Below are positions 11,223-21,135 of a DNA stretch of 53,418 nt, piece after piece; the first letter of the stretch is position 1; every line of letters starts with the position of its first letter. The position numbers and the translations under genes were made by a program. The stretch is from Amphimedon queenslandica. Taxonomy: Eukaryota; Porifera; Demospongiae; Haplosclerida; Niphatidae. The notes under the pieces are model-generated. The model searched no databases. It was not told the DNA's origin and saw only the letters and a program-made list of their open reading frames with translations. The stretch is taken from contig NW_003546278.1 of NCBI RefSeq assembly GCF_000090795.2, positions 338,123 to 391,540 of the forward strand. The letters are read 5' to 3'.

Positions 11223-11970
11223 NNNNNNNNNNNNNNNNNNNNNNNNNNNNNNNNNNNNNNNNNNNNNNNNNNNNNNNNNNNNNNNNNNNNNNNNNNNNNN
11301 NNNNNNNNNNNNNNNNNNNNNNNNNNNNNNNNNNNNNNNNNNNNNNNNNNNNNNNNNNNNNNNNNNNNNNNNNNNNNNNNNNNNNNNNNNNNNNNNNNNN
11401 NNNNNNNNNNNNNNNNNNNNNNNNNNNNNNNNNNNNNNNNNNNNNNNNNNNNNNNNNNNNNNNNNNNNNNNNNNNNNNNNNNNNNNNNNNNNNNNNNNNN
11501 NNNNNNNNNNNNNNNNNNNNNNNNNNNNNNNNNNNNNNNNNNNNNNNNNNNNNNNNNNNNNNNNNNNNNNNNNNNNNNNNNNNNNNNNNNNNNNNNNNNN
11601 NNNNNNNNNNNNNNNNNNNNNNNNNNNNNNNNNNNNNNNNNNNNNNNNNNNNNNNNNNNNNNNNNNNNNNNNNNNNNNNNNNNNNNNNNNNNNNNNNNNN
11701 NNNNNNNNNNNNNNNNNNNNNNNNNNNNNNNNNNNNNNNNNNNNNNNNNNNNNNNNNNNNNNNNNNNNNNNNNNNNNNNNNNNNNNNNNNNNNNNNNNNN
11801 NNNNNNNNNNNNNNNNNNNNNNNNNNNNNNNNNNNNNNNNNNNNNNNNNNNNNNNNNNNNNNNNNNNNNNNNNNNNNNNNNNNNNNNNNNNNNNNNNNNN
11901 NNNNNNNNNNNNNNNNNNNNNNNNNNNNNNNNNNNNNNNNNNNNNNNNNNNNNNNNNNNNNNNNNNNNNN
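11223..11970. other. assembly gap (748 N)
   Basis: Unsequenced. It removes the Helitron 5' end and whatever borders it. Reading frames drawn across it are artefacts. Confidence 1.
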
Positions 11971-12720
11971 GGTCAACCATGCCACACTAACACTAATGTA
12001 TGTTTCCCAATAGCCGATCCTATATCTATGCACAAAATGGCTGCTCTTTGTCCCCATCACCCATACCTTATTTATATATAATCACTAATTTAAACACATT
12101 ATAACTACCTGAAGTATTGAGCATAGCAGAAGAACTACTAGTATCATGTGATAGAGCCTCAGAATGATTATCTTTTTAAACTAAATCGGCGAGTAAATGA
12201 GACAGCAGTTCCAGCGCCTTCTTTTAGTGCCTAAAGACCCCTTAACTCGATCAAGCCTAACTAGAACTGGTCCTTGTCTTCTTTGAGAGTAAAATGGAAG
12301 TCCATTTGGTACCAAAACCCCTCTCTGCCTGCGTTTTTCCTTGAAGAAGCAACACCATCTAGAGCCGACATTTTTACACGTGAATAAAACGGAAGCCACC
12401 ATGCCCAGGGCCCCGCCTTTTATACCGCACCTTCTCGTTTAACCTCAACGCCTAAATGAGATGGTCAGGGAAGGTAAGATTGACACACGGGGCTTTGAGC
12501 AAGTGCAGAATCTCTTTTCCTGACCTAGATTATACCCTTCCAGATATTATAGTCTCAAAATAAATTAGATATGTCAACCTAAAGCCTAAATCTGTTGATA
12601 AATTACCTTTTTCTTAGTCTCCTGTCCTCCATTGCCTTCATTTCACTGCAAGGTGTAGATGTGTAGTAGTACTGAGCATGCTCATCGGCACACGCCTTTG
12701 ACATGCCCACTCATTATCAC
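11971..12720. other. no gene recognised
   Basis: Less AT-rich than its surroundings. A 73-codon minus-strand ORF (12402-12181) with several Arg/Lys pairs is unrecognised; I do not claim it as a gene. No repeat structure seen until the foldback at 12725. Confidence 0.4.
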
Positions 12721-12724
12721 ACAT

Positions 12725-12840
12725 GTTGATAACACCCCCGCTAAAGGATACGTTGAATTTGTATGACCTCACCCTTGGGCCTGTGGACCTCGGGCTCGGT
12801 CATACAATTGCGATGTATCCCTAGTGCGGGTATTATAACG
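12725..12840. repeat. foldback element (about 116 bp palindrome)
   Basis: The first half, with GCTAAAGGATACGTTGAATT and GTATGACC, is mirrored by the second, whose complement reads ACTAGGGATACATCGCAATT and GTATGACC. The arms are about 50 bp and meet at GGCCTGTGGACC. It is probably a small palindromic MITE; end duplications were not identified. Confidence 0.75.
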
Positions 12841-12996
12841 TTTCCTGATGAGACTACTCTTGTGAATACAAAACTTAACTGCTCTACCTGGACCTGTTCC
12901 TCTTAAGTATATCCTTCAGCTCAATCATCTGTTTTTCTTCCTGAAGAGTCTAAAGGAACACTCCACTAGTTTTGATATTTTGGACTATGTGTCATT

Positions 12997-13270
12997 TTGT
13001 GTAGGCAAGATCAGATCTTTAACTTTCACAAATTAAAGCATACCTACACTCCAGATGTTATCTAGATTTTTTGACTTTAACCGGCTTCTTGTTTTCAATA
13101 ATTCTCTTCCCCCTCTCAATCTTTCACTATCTTTCTCTACATTAAAGTCCATTATTAAATCTTATTTTTATGAACATTCTCTAAATAAGTTTAACCCTTG
13201 TAATCCATGTACCTTTCATGTATGTTGTCACTGTGCCAAATGTTATATTTCTAAACCCTCTGTTTTTTAA
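12997..13270 (+). pseudogene. LINE reverse transcriptase, C-terminal tail
   Basis: A FHKLKHTYT-like lead-in near 13025 is followed by a frame change, then RFFDFNRLLVFNNSLPPLNL, LKSIIKSYF and CTFHVCCHCAKCYI ending at a stop at 13270. A final NSLPP segment with a CTFH...CxCAKC cysteine motif is the usual end of CR1/L2-type non-LTR retrotransposon polyproteins in sponges. About 230 bp of T-rich and TAATAATAATC-containing sequence follows, consistent with a LINE 3' tail. Only the end of the protein is present, as expected for a 5'-truncated insertion. Exact clade not assignable here. Confidence 0.6.
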
Positions 13271-13525
13271 TTTTCATAGTATGTGTATTTATTTCTTTTT
13301 TCTTTCCTTCCTTTTTTCCTATTCCACTCCTTCCCTTCCTCTACTCTTCTACCATATTACTTAATAGAGGCTGCTTTCTTTCAGTCCTTCAGCACTTTCG
13401 CAACCTTTTTGTTTCCTGTTGGTTAAGTGTTTTATCATTGTATATTTTGTATGCTCTGTATAGTTGTGTAATAATAATCATAGTAATTTATACACATAGA
13501 AAACACCGACAAGTATACTCGTCGG

Positions 13526-14230
13526 TAGGGATGGGCGATGTGTCAAAGTGATCGATATTTTATTGATATTTGCAGATATTGATAGTAACCTTTTTAAACA
13601 GGCTGTTTGATATGATAACCACACCCATTTATTACAATTAACTAGCCATTCTTATTAATTATTACTTTATTAATAATTAGCCATGAGCACCTATTTATTT
13701 CAGTTAATTAAATTTTAAAAAATTAAAAAGTTTTATATTTCGTCAGTGGACTACTAGACAATCACTGTGGTCTATACTGCAGCTACAGTCTATTGTGAAG
13801 TTTTAGTCTTGTACTAACAGCTAGATAAGATTTAAATTCATTAGCTACTGTAGCTACTCCATAAACAAGCTATGGCTTCGTCATTTTCTAGTCAAGAACT
13901 CAGTTCAGAGCCCAACTCATCTCATGCGACACTAGAACTAGAAGCTGGTACATTTAAGTACCCATCAAAGTACCCTGCCATTTAACTTAGCGAGGCAAAG
14001 TAAAAAAAGAAGTGTATCTTGGTTAAACGACTCAACAGTAACATCAGATGATAAGACTGCCCAGTGTAACTTGTGTGGAGCAAAGTAAAAACATTTTGAA
14101 ATACTACAAATATAATGATAGTACTTGTATACATAAGGCACCATATCTGTAGCATTTGAAAAGATACCATGAATCTCAACATGCAGCTGTCATATGTAGC
14201 AAAAAAAGTGACACAAAATCCATGAAAAAA
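13526..14230 (+). pseudogene. hAT element head with BED zinc finger, degenerate
   Basis: The sequence starts TAGGGATGGGCGATGTG, a typical hAT terminal sequence, and is immediately preceded by CTCGTCGG, a possible 8-bp target. Downstream, codons from about 13873 read MASSFSSQELSSEPNSS, then RSVSWLND, CNLCGAK and HLKRYHESQH across two frame changes and stops. The CxxC...HxxxxH spacing fits a BED finger, the N-terminal DNA-binding domain of hAT transposases. The catalytic part and right end are missing nearby. A related right end may be that of the hAT at 33.7 kb. Confidence 0.5.
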
Positions 14231-14289
14231 GCGCACTGAATTAGCACGGAGCCAGTTAATACTATCCGGTTTCATTAACTGAACAGCAG

Positions 14290-14450
14290 GATATCCTAGT
14301 ATGGAATTAGAAAAGAAATAAAAAAAATTCTATTAAATAATAAAGTACGGTTGTCAAAAAGTAAAAGAAACAATGGGGTTGAGTTCAACCATAATAATAA
14401 TTAATACCGTAGGACAACTAATTTTCGCGAATACTAATAAAAATTTTCAT
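14290..14450 (-). repeat. repeat family R, uninterrupted copy
   Basis: On the complement this reads GCGAAAATTAGTTGTCCTAC, then GGTATTAATTATTATTATGG, then CCCATTGTTTCTTTTACTTT. The same order is found at 20.05-20.09 kb and 20.64-20.75 kb, but there it is split by a 550-bp MITE at the central TA. The nature of the host repeat is unknown. Confidence 0.75.
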
Positions 14451-14541
14451 GGAAACGATTAGATAGTTACTATGACAATTGACCACATGTTTACATTAGG
14501 AGGGAAGGTATCTCAGCTGTGAAAATCATTAATACAGCACT

Positions 14542-14982
14542 ATGTTTGATGTATCTAGCGGTATTTATGGTCTTCATGTTTACAAAAATATATGGGAGCT
14601 TTGTATAGGTGAGGAGCTGGTGTGTAGCCCACAAATGAACAACCCTCATGACTGTTATGCAGTAGCTGTATGCAAGTCAGGTACCATAGTGGGACATGTC
14701 CCAAAAATGATGGCAAGACTATGCTGGTTGTATTTAAACAAATCTGGTACAGTAATAAAATGTTTTGTAAAGGGTACTAGAAGGTTCTCGAGTGATTTGG
14801 TTCAAGGTGGTCTTGAGGTATTTTGCAGACTTATGATTATAGGAGGAAGTCATGAACAAATTGCCAAAGTTGCAGATCTTTTAAGAAGCACTGATAGCAG
14901 TGTCTGCTCTAATGTCACTGAAGAACAGTACAATAAGTGTAATTCAATGCCAGTATTATATAATTGTTTGTTTTGTACATAG
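14542..14982 (+). CDS. HIRAN-like domain protein, intact small ORF
   Basis: A 146-residue ORF with no internal stop. Residues 9-100 read YGLHVYKNIWELCIGEELVC, NNPHDCYAVAV, GTIVGHVPKMMARL, GTVIKCFVKGTRRFSSDL and QGGLEVFC. The G-E-x-L, N-P-x-D-x-x-A-V-A-V and V-G-H-V-P motifs fit a HIRAN-like fold; in HLTF-type proteins HIRAN binds 3' single-stranded DNA ends. Here it stands alone with no helicase, as in a multicopy cnidarian/sponge family I recall. It ends 8 bp before the inverted-array element begins; whether that matters is unknown. Retention of a 441-bp frame amid decayed elements suggests recent insertion or selection. The start is the first ATG in frame; an upstream exon cannot be excluded. 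Confidence 0.6.
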   Translation: MFDVSSGIYGLHVYKNIWELCIGEELVCSPQMNNPHDCYAVAVCKSGTIVGHVPKMMARLCWLYLNKSGTVIKCFVKGTRRFSSDLVQGGLEVFCRLMIIGGSHEQIAKVADLLRSTDSSVCSNVTEEQYNKCNSMPVLYNCLFCT

Positions 14983-15010
14983 GTAAACTCTTTCTTTCTC
15001 TCTGAACAAT

Positions 15011-15183
15011 ATCTTGCTCTTCGGAGTGATGATAAAAGATCAATGGAATCTCGCTCTTTGGAGTGATGATAAATGATCAATAGAATCTCTCTGTTTGGAG
15101 TGCTGATAGAAGATCAATAGAATCTCGCTCTTCGGAGTGATAAAAGATGAATAGAATCTCTCGCCCTTTAGAGTGATGACATT
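15011..15183 (+). repeat. left array: about five 37-bp units
   Basis: Units start at 15011, 15048, 15085, 15122 and 15156. The first three are exactly 37 bp, the fourth lost 3 bp and the fifth is partial. Core: GCTCTTCGGAGTGATGATAA, then GATCAATAGAATCTC leading into the next unit. Confidence 0.9.
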
Positions 15184-15478
15184 ATGTATATCAACTATAC
15201 ACATAATTAAATTAATATTATTTGATACATCTATGCAATCACTGTATCTGCCGTAGTTTCATTTAATAAAAATAATTATTTTATTTATGAAAAAAATTAC
15301 CACTTTTTATTAATTGTATTTTTGGGTGTCAGGACTGTCCCTCAACAAAGCTTTATTCTCCACTCCTTAGTTGTCCTGCCTATTGCTCTCTATTGCTTTT
15401 TACAGCACCGGTGTACTGTTAAGTCCTCTAAAATAGTCAATAATGTTTTAATTTTTGGCACAATTATTTTTAATAAAA

Positions 15479-15859
15479 ATGGCTGAAGGTTTGTGGCAAA
15501 CAGAATCTGAGATGAATCTCCTTTTGGATGTAAGTATTTCTTTTGAAACTTACTTCTTCAGTTACATTTCTTTACTTGCACAGGATGAGACAGAGGATTT
15601 TCCACAAAAAGATGGCAATTCTGCCAATTTGCCACCCCCACCTGCTCATCAGCCTCCTCATGGTCAAGCTGGTTCTCCTCTCCAGGGTGGTAGAGATGCA
15701 GGAATAGGTGGTGAAGTTGGTCATCATCACAATTATGTATGTGGTGGCGATGACAACCAAGCTGATGGAGGAGCTGTAGAGCCACAGCTGGGACGGGGAA
15801 GAGGCAGGGGAGTTGGACAAGGTAGGGGAGGTGGAAGAGGAGAATGTAGGAAAGGTTGA
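15479..15859 (+). CDS. proline/RGG-rich protein, two exons
   Basis: Exon 1 (15479-15529) encodes 17 residues, MAEGLWQTESEMNLLLD, up to a GTAAGT donor. The intron is 54 nt (15530-15583, ending TTGCACAG). Exon 2 (15584-15859) continues in phase with DETEDFPQKDGN, then LPPPPAHQPPHG, a His/Asp middle and repeated GRGRG/GRGGGRG. A TGA ends it after CRKG, but the same frame goes on with HGLGCGRWRGRGQGRGRG to a second stop at 15937, so the TGA may be a mutated CGA. RGG-type segments bind RNA or DNA in many proteins, and similar tails occur in some transposon proteins. The gene is centred between the inverted arrays, so it is probably the element's own product. No named family recognised. Confidence 0.5.
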   Translation: MAEGLWQTESEMNLLLDVSISFETYFFSYISLLAQDETEDFPQKDGNSANLPPPPAHQPPHGQAGSPLQGGRDAGIGGEVGHHHNYVCGGDDNQADGGAVEPQLGRGRGRGVGQGRGGGRGECRKG

Positions 15860-16221
15860 CATGGACTAGGTTGTGGAAGGTGGAGAGGAAGAGGACAAGG
15901 AAGAGGGAGGGGATTTTGGAGCCAACGAGGCCAGTGAAGAGAAGACACCCACACAGCAAATGATTTGGAACTGCTCCTCAAAATACTTAGTTTTATTATA
16001 AATAATAGTAATAGACGTAATTACAGATATAGATATTAAGTTAAAAATAGGCCTATTTATTTATTAATTTTATTTATTACTACTGTACATGTACATTATA
16101 ATTATAATTCTTTTAAACCATATTTTTAAGCCATATTTTAAGCCATATTTTTAGTTCTGTACTATAGTATTTTTTTAAGATATCATTTATTATTATTTAT
16201 TGAACAAAAATGAACTACTTT

Positions 16222-16440
16222 AACAGTACCAACTAGAAAATTTGGAGTAAAATTGTGGAGACTTTGGTATAATAAATGTCCTTACTGGCTAAACAAACTG
16301 TGGGGAGTATGCTTACTTCACAAAGGCATGTCAAATTGGGGTCCATGTATTGCCAAAAATTTAGCAGCAGCAGCATGCACAATTGTTAAAAGCCTTCAAC
16401 ACTTCAAATTTTCTAGCTATACAGTACAATTCAAACATAT
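16222..16440 (+). pseudogene. possible piggyBac-like transposase fragment
   Basis: One frame reads PTRKFGVKLWRLWYNKCPYW, then KGMSNWGPCIAKN. The KFGVKLW stretch resembles the R/K-F/W-G-I/V-K-x-W motif of piggyBac-family transposases, but the next catalytic blocks are not visible. It lies inside the inverted-array element downstream of the RGG gene. The case rests on a short motif and could be chance. Confidence 0.25.
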
Positions 16441-16480
16441 CATCATACATATAAATATAAAACATAATACACAAAATAAG

Positions 16481-16694
16481 TATCATCACTCTGTAGAGTG
16501 TGATTAATAGTGATCTTGTATCATCACTCCGAAGAGCGTGATTGATATTAATCTTGTATCATCACTTCTAAGAGCGCAATTAATATTGATCTTGTATCAT
16601 CACTCAGAACAGCTTAATAAATATTGATCTCGTATCATCACTCCAAAGAGCATGATTATTGTTGATCTTGTATCACTCCGAAGAGCATGATTTG
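16481..16694 (-). repeat. right array: about six 38-bp units, inverted
   Basis: Units begin TATCATCACT at 16481, 16519, 16557, 16595 and 16633, exactly 38 bp apart, with a shortened unit at 16671. Each is the reverse complement of the left array's core (AGAGCATGATT, GATCTTG), so the arrays point toward each other. Confidence 0.9.
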
Positions 16695-16715
16695 TTCATA
16701 GAGAGAGAGAAATGC

Positions 16716-17105
16716 ATGTACATACATTATACACACATCTAGTCTGAGACATTCTTACAAATACGTAAATCATACAATCCCATCACACATAACACACATT
16801 ATAAACACAATAATTATATGTACTGTACGTAAATACATTAAATTTATATGCGATTAGGAATCTCCCTTCAATGAGTGAGATTTTACTTCTGGGCCCACCT
16901 TCCATCCCTAATCTCAATTCCATTATTATCAATAGAATCAAGAGTTTTATATTTTTTTGTACTATGTACCACAACAGTTTTGTGGTTTTCATTATTACTA
17001 TACTGTAATAATTATCTCTGACTTTCCCAGAAGACACATCATGATCAAGTGATCAAGTACGTGTATAAATTTGTATTTTTCTACATGTACATGTATAATA
17101 GATTA
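16716..17105. other. no gene recognised
   Basis: AT-rich spacer with scattered ACATGTA/TACATGTA motifs. No ORF of note. Confidence 0.5.
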
Positions 17106-18395
17106 TTATGTAACACATATGTCTGCTGATCTCAACCCATTTTTAAGTATATCTGGATTGGCTTGCATATAGTTGTAAAACAATTGAAGCCATTGTGCCC
17201 CAAGAGGCTTCATGGTAGAAAGCTTTTGGTGTAATGTCTGGCTAGGGTTTTGAGTGTTTTCAAAGGCTTCACATACTTTAAGTGAGTACCACTCCATGAA
17301 CTTGTTCCTCATGAAGTCCTTGCAAGGTTTGTTCACCTAAATGTCCAATGGCTCTAGCCTATCGGTACAATTTGGTGGCACATGTACCAAATGAATGTTA
17401 TTTTCCATTAAGAGGTCAATGGTAGACTGGCACATCTGACCTTTAAAACCATCAAAAATGACCAAGGCTGGCTGTGGAGATGCGACACGGCTTTGTGGTA
17501 TTTGGGACCTAATCTTCTCAATGTATGGCACAATGACATTAGTAATGTAGTCCTTCATTGTGCTTTCATTTGCCCAGTGGTTTTCAAAGTGGGTAATGTG
17601 CCAGTCTGCTGGGAAAGTAACACCATTTGAGTGACAAGCAGAAGTTTTCCCAGTATAAATTAATTGGGGTGGTATAAAAAATCTCCATTGAGTGATGCTC
17701 CAAATACAGCGGTGATTTGTCTCTTATCACCCAAACCCACAATTTCTACGTGTCTCAAACCAGATGGAGCCATAGTCCAGGATGACCCACGCAAAATAGA
17801 TATTCCTTTCTGGTTCCAATTGATAGTCAATTGACTAGGAATATCCTCCACTCCCACTGCCATCTTTATATCGGAAAGGAAATTTTGTTTTAAACATTCA
17901 AAGGTGTCACCAAGTACATGGACTTCTGCTGAACCTCTTCGTTTAACAAACTTCATCCAATGCAGAATTGATTCTGCCCAGTGTTTTGTGAGGTTCATTT
18001 GGCCACCAAATTCCTTAAGAATTTGTTCTGTCTCATTACGACACCTTTACCAATTGCAATGACAGTTGATTTTGTCATAACTGCTCCATTGTTTTTTGTG
18101 CCCTGATGAAGTCCTGTACTTCACAGTCCATGTCTTCCCCAGGACAAAACACCTACCTTGCCTTCCTTTTGGCAGTGAAGTTACTGTGGAGTCTTCATTG
18201 TCACAAGCCTCTTCATATTTTCTCTTGATACCCCTCACAGTGCTCTCATTAACTTTATTTTATTTGGCAGCTTCAGTTTTACCATGCTCAATGGCAAATG
18301 CACTAATAGCAGCACGTTCTTCATCTGTTAGCTTCTTGAAAGGAACTAAACCTCCTCGTTGCTGCAAATCATTGCCGGCCAAGATGCTAAACTAA
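17106..18395 (-). pseudogene. pogo/Tigger-type DDE transposase, full-length but dead
   Basis: Minus-strand order: an N-terminal helical region with GGLVPFKKLTDEERAAISAF, then ESTVRGIKRKYEEA (helix-turn-helix type DNA binding). The DDE_1 domain follows with SQLTINWNQKGISILRG, ITAVFGASLNGDFL, ALVIFDGFKGQ and VPPNCTDRLEPLDI, and a C-terminal WYSLKVCEAF segment. This is the pogo-class layout. Three kinds of damage are visible: the first acidic residue, normally in NWDQ, is Asn (NWNQ); a TAA follows AAK near 18260; and a TAG follows PLDI near 17338, with a frame change at 18050-18000. The second acidic residue (IFDG) is kept. Element ends not found. Confidence 0.8.
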
Positions 18396-20087
18396 CCACA
18401 CCTATTAAAGTCAACAAAACACGGGTGTTTTAACTGGACATTTAGTTTATAAATAGAATAGTTGCGGTAGGTACAACATTGGTTAGTGAGGTGTGACCAT
18501 TAATCATCACAAAAGAGAAGAGTATTGCTAAGGACATTACTCCAAAGTACTAGCTGCTATGACAGTACTACATTCCATAGACCTATAAGGTATCCTAGGA
18601 CACCCCTGGCTCATGTGCGCATATATAATATGTACTGTGAGTAACTGCGCATTGAGCTAAAGCAGCTGCCTAAAATAAACTCATTTCAGCTGATGGTTTT
18701 GAGTGGACTTCTTGGCTTTAGGAAAGTTTTTTCAATTGTAACTATTATCCAAAACTGAAGATCAAAGGTAGTACATTGTAACAAAATATAATTTAGCATG
18801 CCACTTTTTTTGCTAACAAAATATATAGCACTCAAAATGACAAATGAATGATTGTTAGAGAAGCTCTGTCGCCTTTGTGGTAGAAATAATAGGTCAGTAC
18901 AGTGTGTCTTGCTGTTTCACAAAGTTCAAAGAACCATTGCAAGAAGAATTTGCAATAGGTATCTAGCAGAATAGTGACGAAGTCCATCCAAAGTGTTTTA
19001 GTGATTGATGCTATGCTATTTTGTAGAGAAAGATAAAAGAGCCAAGGACAGAAGAGTAATGCTTACTTCTATCAATCTAGTAGAGTGGAGGGAGCATAAG
19101 CTGTGAGACATCAGACATGCCAAAAGTACTAGAATGTATGAAGGTTTGGAGGCGGAATATAGGGAGGAGAGTGGGACGAATAGAGGAAAAAAGAGAGGAA
19201 AACCTTAAATAAAATAGTTTTAATGGCATAATTGAACACATAAAGAAAATAGAGTCACCTTTGTAATATAACAGCCCAGACTTCTTTACTTTCAAATAAG
19301 TAAACCTCACTGAAGAATTATATACATGTAACATTGTTGTCAAATCTATTAAACTATCCCATTTACCCATTTAACCTCTTAATGTCACTCTTGAACTCTG
19401 TATTAATGAAAAGAAAGGCAAAAGCCCCTCCCTTAAGAACATGTCCATAAATACCTTTAGCTCCAGGTGGCCACATACCATTACACTGTTTACTCGGGTA
19501 TGGTAACAGACAAAAACATGGCAGTACAGCAACAGTCTACTTGAAAAGGGGTTACATAAGGCTACCTTATGAGTAGTTTCTTACTTCAGAGAAAACCTTC
19601 AGTTAGCTAAAAGACTCATGTGTAAGTTCCACCCTTTTTGATCCATAACTTTTGACCAGAAAGTCTTAGTAACGTGGAACAAGAGCTACTTGAAGCTCTC
19701 GTTTTGCTAAAACAAATAGACTCCATTTTGACCCTGTAGCTCCACCACAAGATAGTAAAAAATCTATTTAAAAGGTTGTTATGCACAGTGTCACCATGGC
19801 AACCATAAAATTTCAAAATTTCTCTGCGCAAACTAAATGTCCAAGAATAATTCATTTGAAACACCCGTGAAAATGGGTTGAAAGTCCAGAGATAAGCAGA
19901 CGCAACTGAAGAAAGAACTAGTTTTAGCAGCTTCAAAGAGACCAACGATTAGTAACAACAAGAAGAACACTACAGCCGGGCGCTCGTACTTCAAAATCAC
20001 GTCCTTTTCAATTAAAATCGCATCTGTGTATATATGGTAATTATGGTTGCTATTGGTTAGCATTTGCAAAAATTAGTCGTCCTACGG
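18396..20087. other. mostly unrecognised DNA
   Basis: Apart from the small cysteine-rich remnant at 18844-18975 and the start of repeat family R near 20040, I see no gene. The sequence at 19600-20000 includes blocks such as GTAGCTCCACCACAAG that look repeat-derived, but no partner copy is in the window. Confidence 0.4.
18844..18975 (+). pseudogene. cysteine-rich coding fragment (CRLCG type)
   Basis: The frame reads LLEKLCRLCGRNNRSVQC, then RTIARRICNRYLAE before a stop. After a frame change DEVHPKCF follows, so a CxxC pair and an HPxxC-type region lie about 45 residues apart. That resembles N-terminal zinc-binding modules of transposon proteins, but I cannot name the family. Confidence 0.3.
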
Positions 20088-20089
20088 TA

Positions 20090-20639
20090 GTTCAATTAAT
20101 AATAATAAACATGAATTAATAAAAAATTAATTCATTCATATCATAATACAAAAATTTGAAACCCTACTTTGCAGAAAATGATGATAGACAGACCACAACA
20201 TGAAGACAATTTAAACTATAATTATAACTCTGTATCTATCGATTGCTCCACTACGTTTCTACGATGTAAATTTTCTTGATAAATATAAATAAGACTCTTT
20301 CGCTTGTATTGATTAAATAAATTACTGTCATCACAATTTAAAAATCTAAATTATGGATAATTATTTGGCTAATGCATTCTTTAATTTTGTAACTCAGTAC
20401 AATATCAAAAAAGTAAAATGTTATTGTATGTCTTTTTAAGGAATTGTTATTGGAATCGCTACGCTTGTGTAGGCTGGAACTAAGCAGTTTGATTATCATA
20501 CCTTCACTAAAGTTTGTCATTTTAAAGCCGGAGCAATACTACTTCATAGAATTCTGCAAAGTAGGATTTGAAATTTTTTTAAAATTTTTATGTATAAATT
20601 ATTTTTTTATTAATTAACGTTTATTATTATTAATTGGAC
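20090..20639. mobile_element. 550-bp MITE with TA target duplication
   Basis: Left end GTTCAATTAATAATAATAAA; complement of right end GTCCAATTAATAATAATAAA. The similarity continues for about 85 bp and includes CCTACTTTGCAGAA. TA lies directly outside both ends (20088-20089, 20640-20641). Removing the element and one TA gives the uninterrupted sequence seen at 14.4 kb. No transposase inside. Confidence 0.9.
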
Positions 20640-21130
20640 TATTAATTATTATTATGATTGACTAAACCCCCTTGTTTCTTTTATATTTTGACAACACTAC
20701 TCTTTCTTATTGAATAGAAAATTTTTCATTTTCTTGTTTCCATGCTTTTTATTAAACTTCGTTAATTAATAATCCTTTTTATTGATAATTATAATTTTTT
20801 CCTTAGGCATCAGTTCATTACTGCTAGGAATAAATTTTGAAATAAGAACCATAAGAGTTTACAGTATTATAAAAACAGCTGTGATACAATCATTATTTTT
20901 CAGTTTTTGAATCATTAATTGTATTCATAGCCTAGCTCATAATTTATTAATCATTATCGACAACACATAAAATCAATTTCCTTTATTTAAACTATTTCAG
21001 TTTACATTCAGCTTCGGTTGCCATTTTTGCACTCACATCTCTCAAACAATTCCACAGTTTTCTTGTGAAAAAGAAGCAAGTCAGTTCACTTATAAACTTA
21101 CATTAGCTATCATTTTGTCATCTTATAGTT
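20640..21130. other. AT-rich DNA, end of repeat family R
   Basis: The first 100 bp continues repeat family R (compare 14290-14400). The rest is very AT-rich with no ORF. Confidence 0.5.
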
Positions 21131-21135
21131 TATGG

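Larger units (their letters stand above)
14990..16715. mobile_element. element bounded by inverted arrays of 37/38-bp repeats
   Basis: Both ends start with a CT-rich run and TGAACAA, then TGCTCTTCGGAGTGATGATA repeats facing inward: TTTCTCTCTGAACAATATC at the left and TTTCTCTCTCTATGAACAAA on the complement of the right. The two arrays are thus long inverted repeats made of tandem units, about 1.3 kb apart. The interior holds a two-exon RGG/proline-rich gene and a stretch resembling a piggyBac motif. No target duplication was found. I know no named element with this exact architecture; a DNA transposon with repeat-rich ends is the simplest reading. Confidence 0.6.

Noticed and set aside
11212..12060. 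Long minus-strand reading frames across the first gap
   Set aside because: They consist of unknown residues; the frame is open only because N cannot form stops. The same applies to 27711-28503.
12181..12402. 73-aa minus-strand ORF as a gene
   Set aside because: No recognisable motif or codon pattern, no partner exon, and an ORF this length is expected by chance in a less AT-rich patch.
15558..15981. Minus-strand ORFs opposite the RGG gene
   Set aside because: They mirror the GGX-rich plus-strand codons; the plus strand has splice sites and a clear start.
14980..16700. The 37/38-bp arrays as a CRISPR array
   Set aside because: Units abut with no variable spacers, the two arrays are inverted relative to each other, and the context is a eukaryotic intron-bearing gene.
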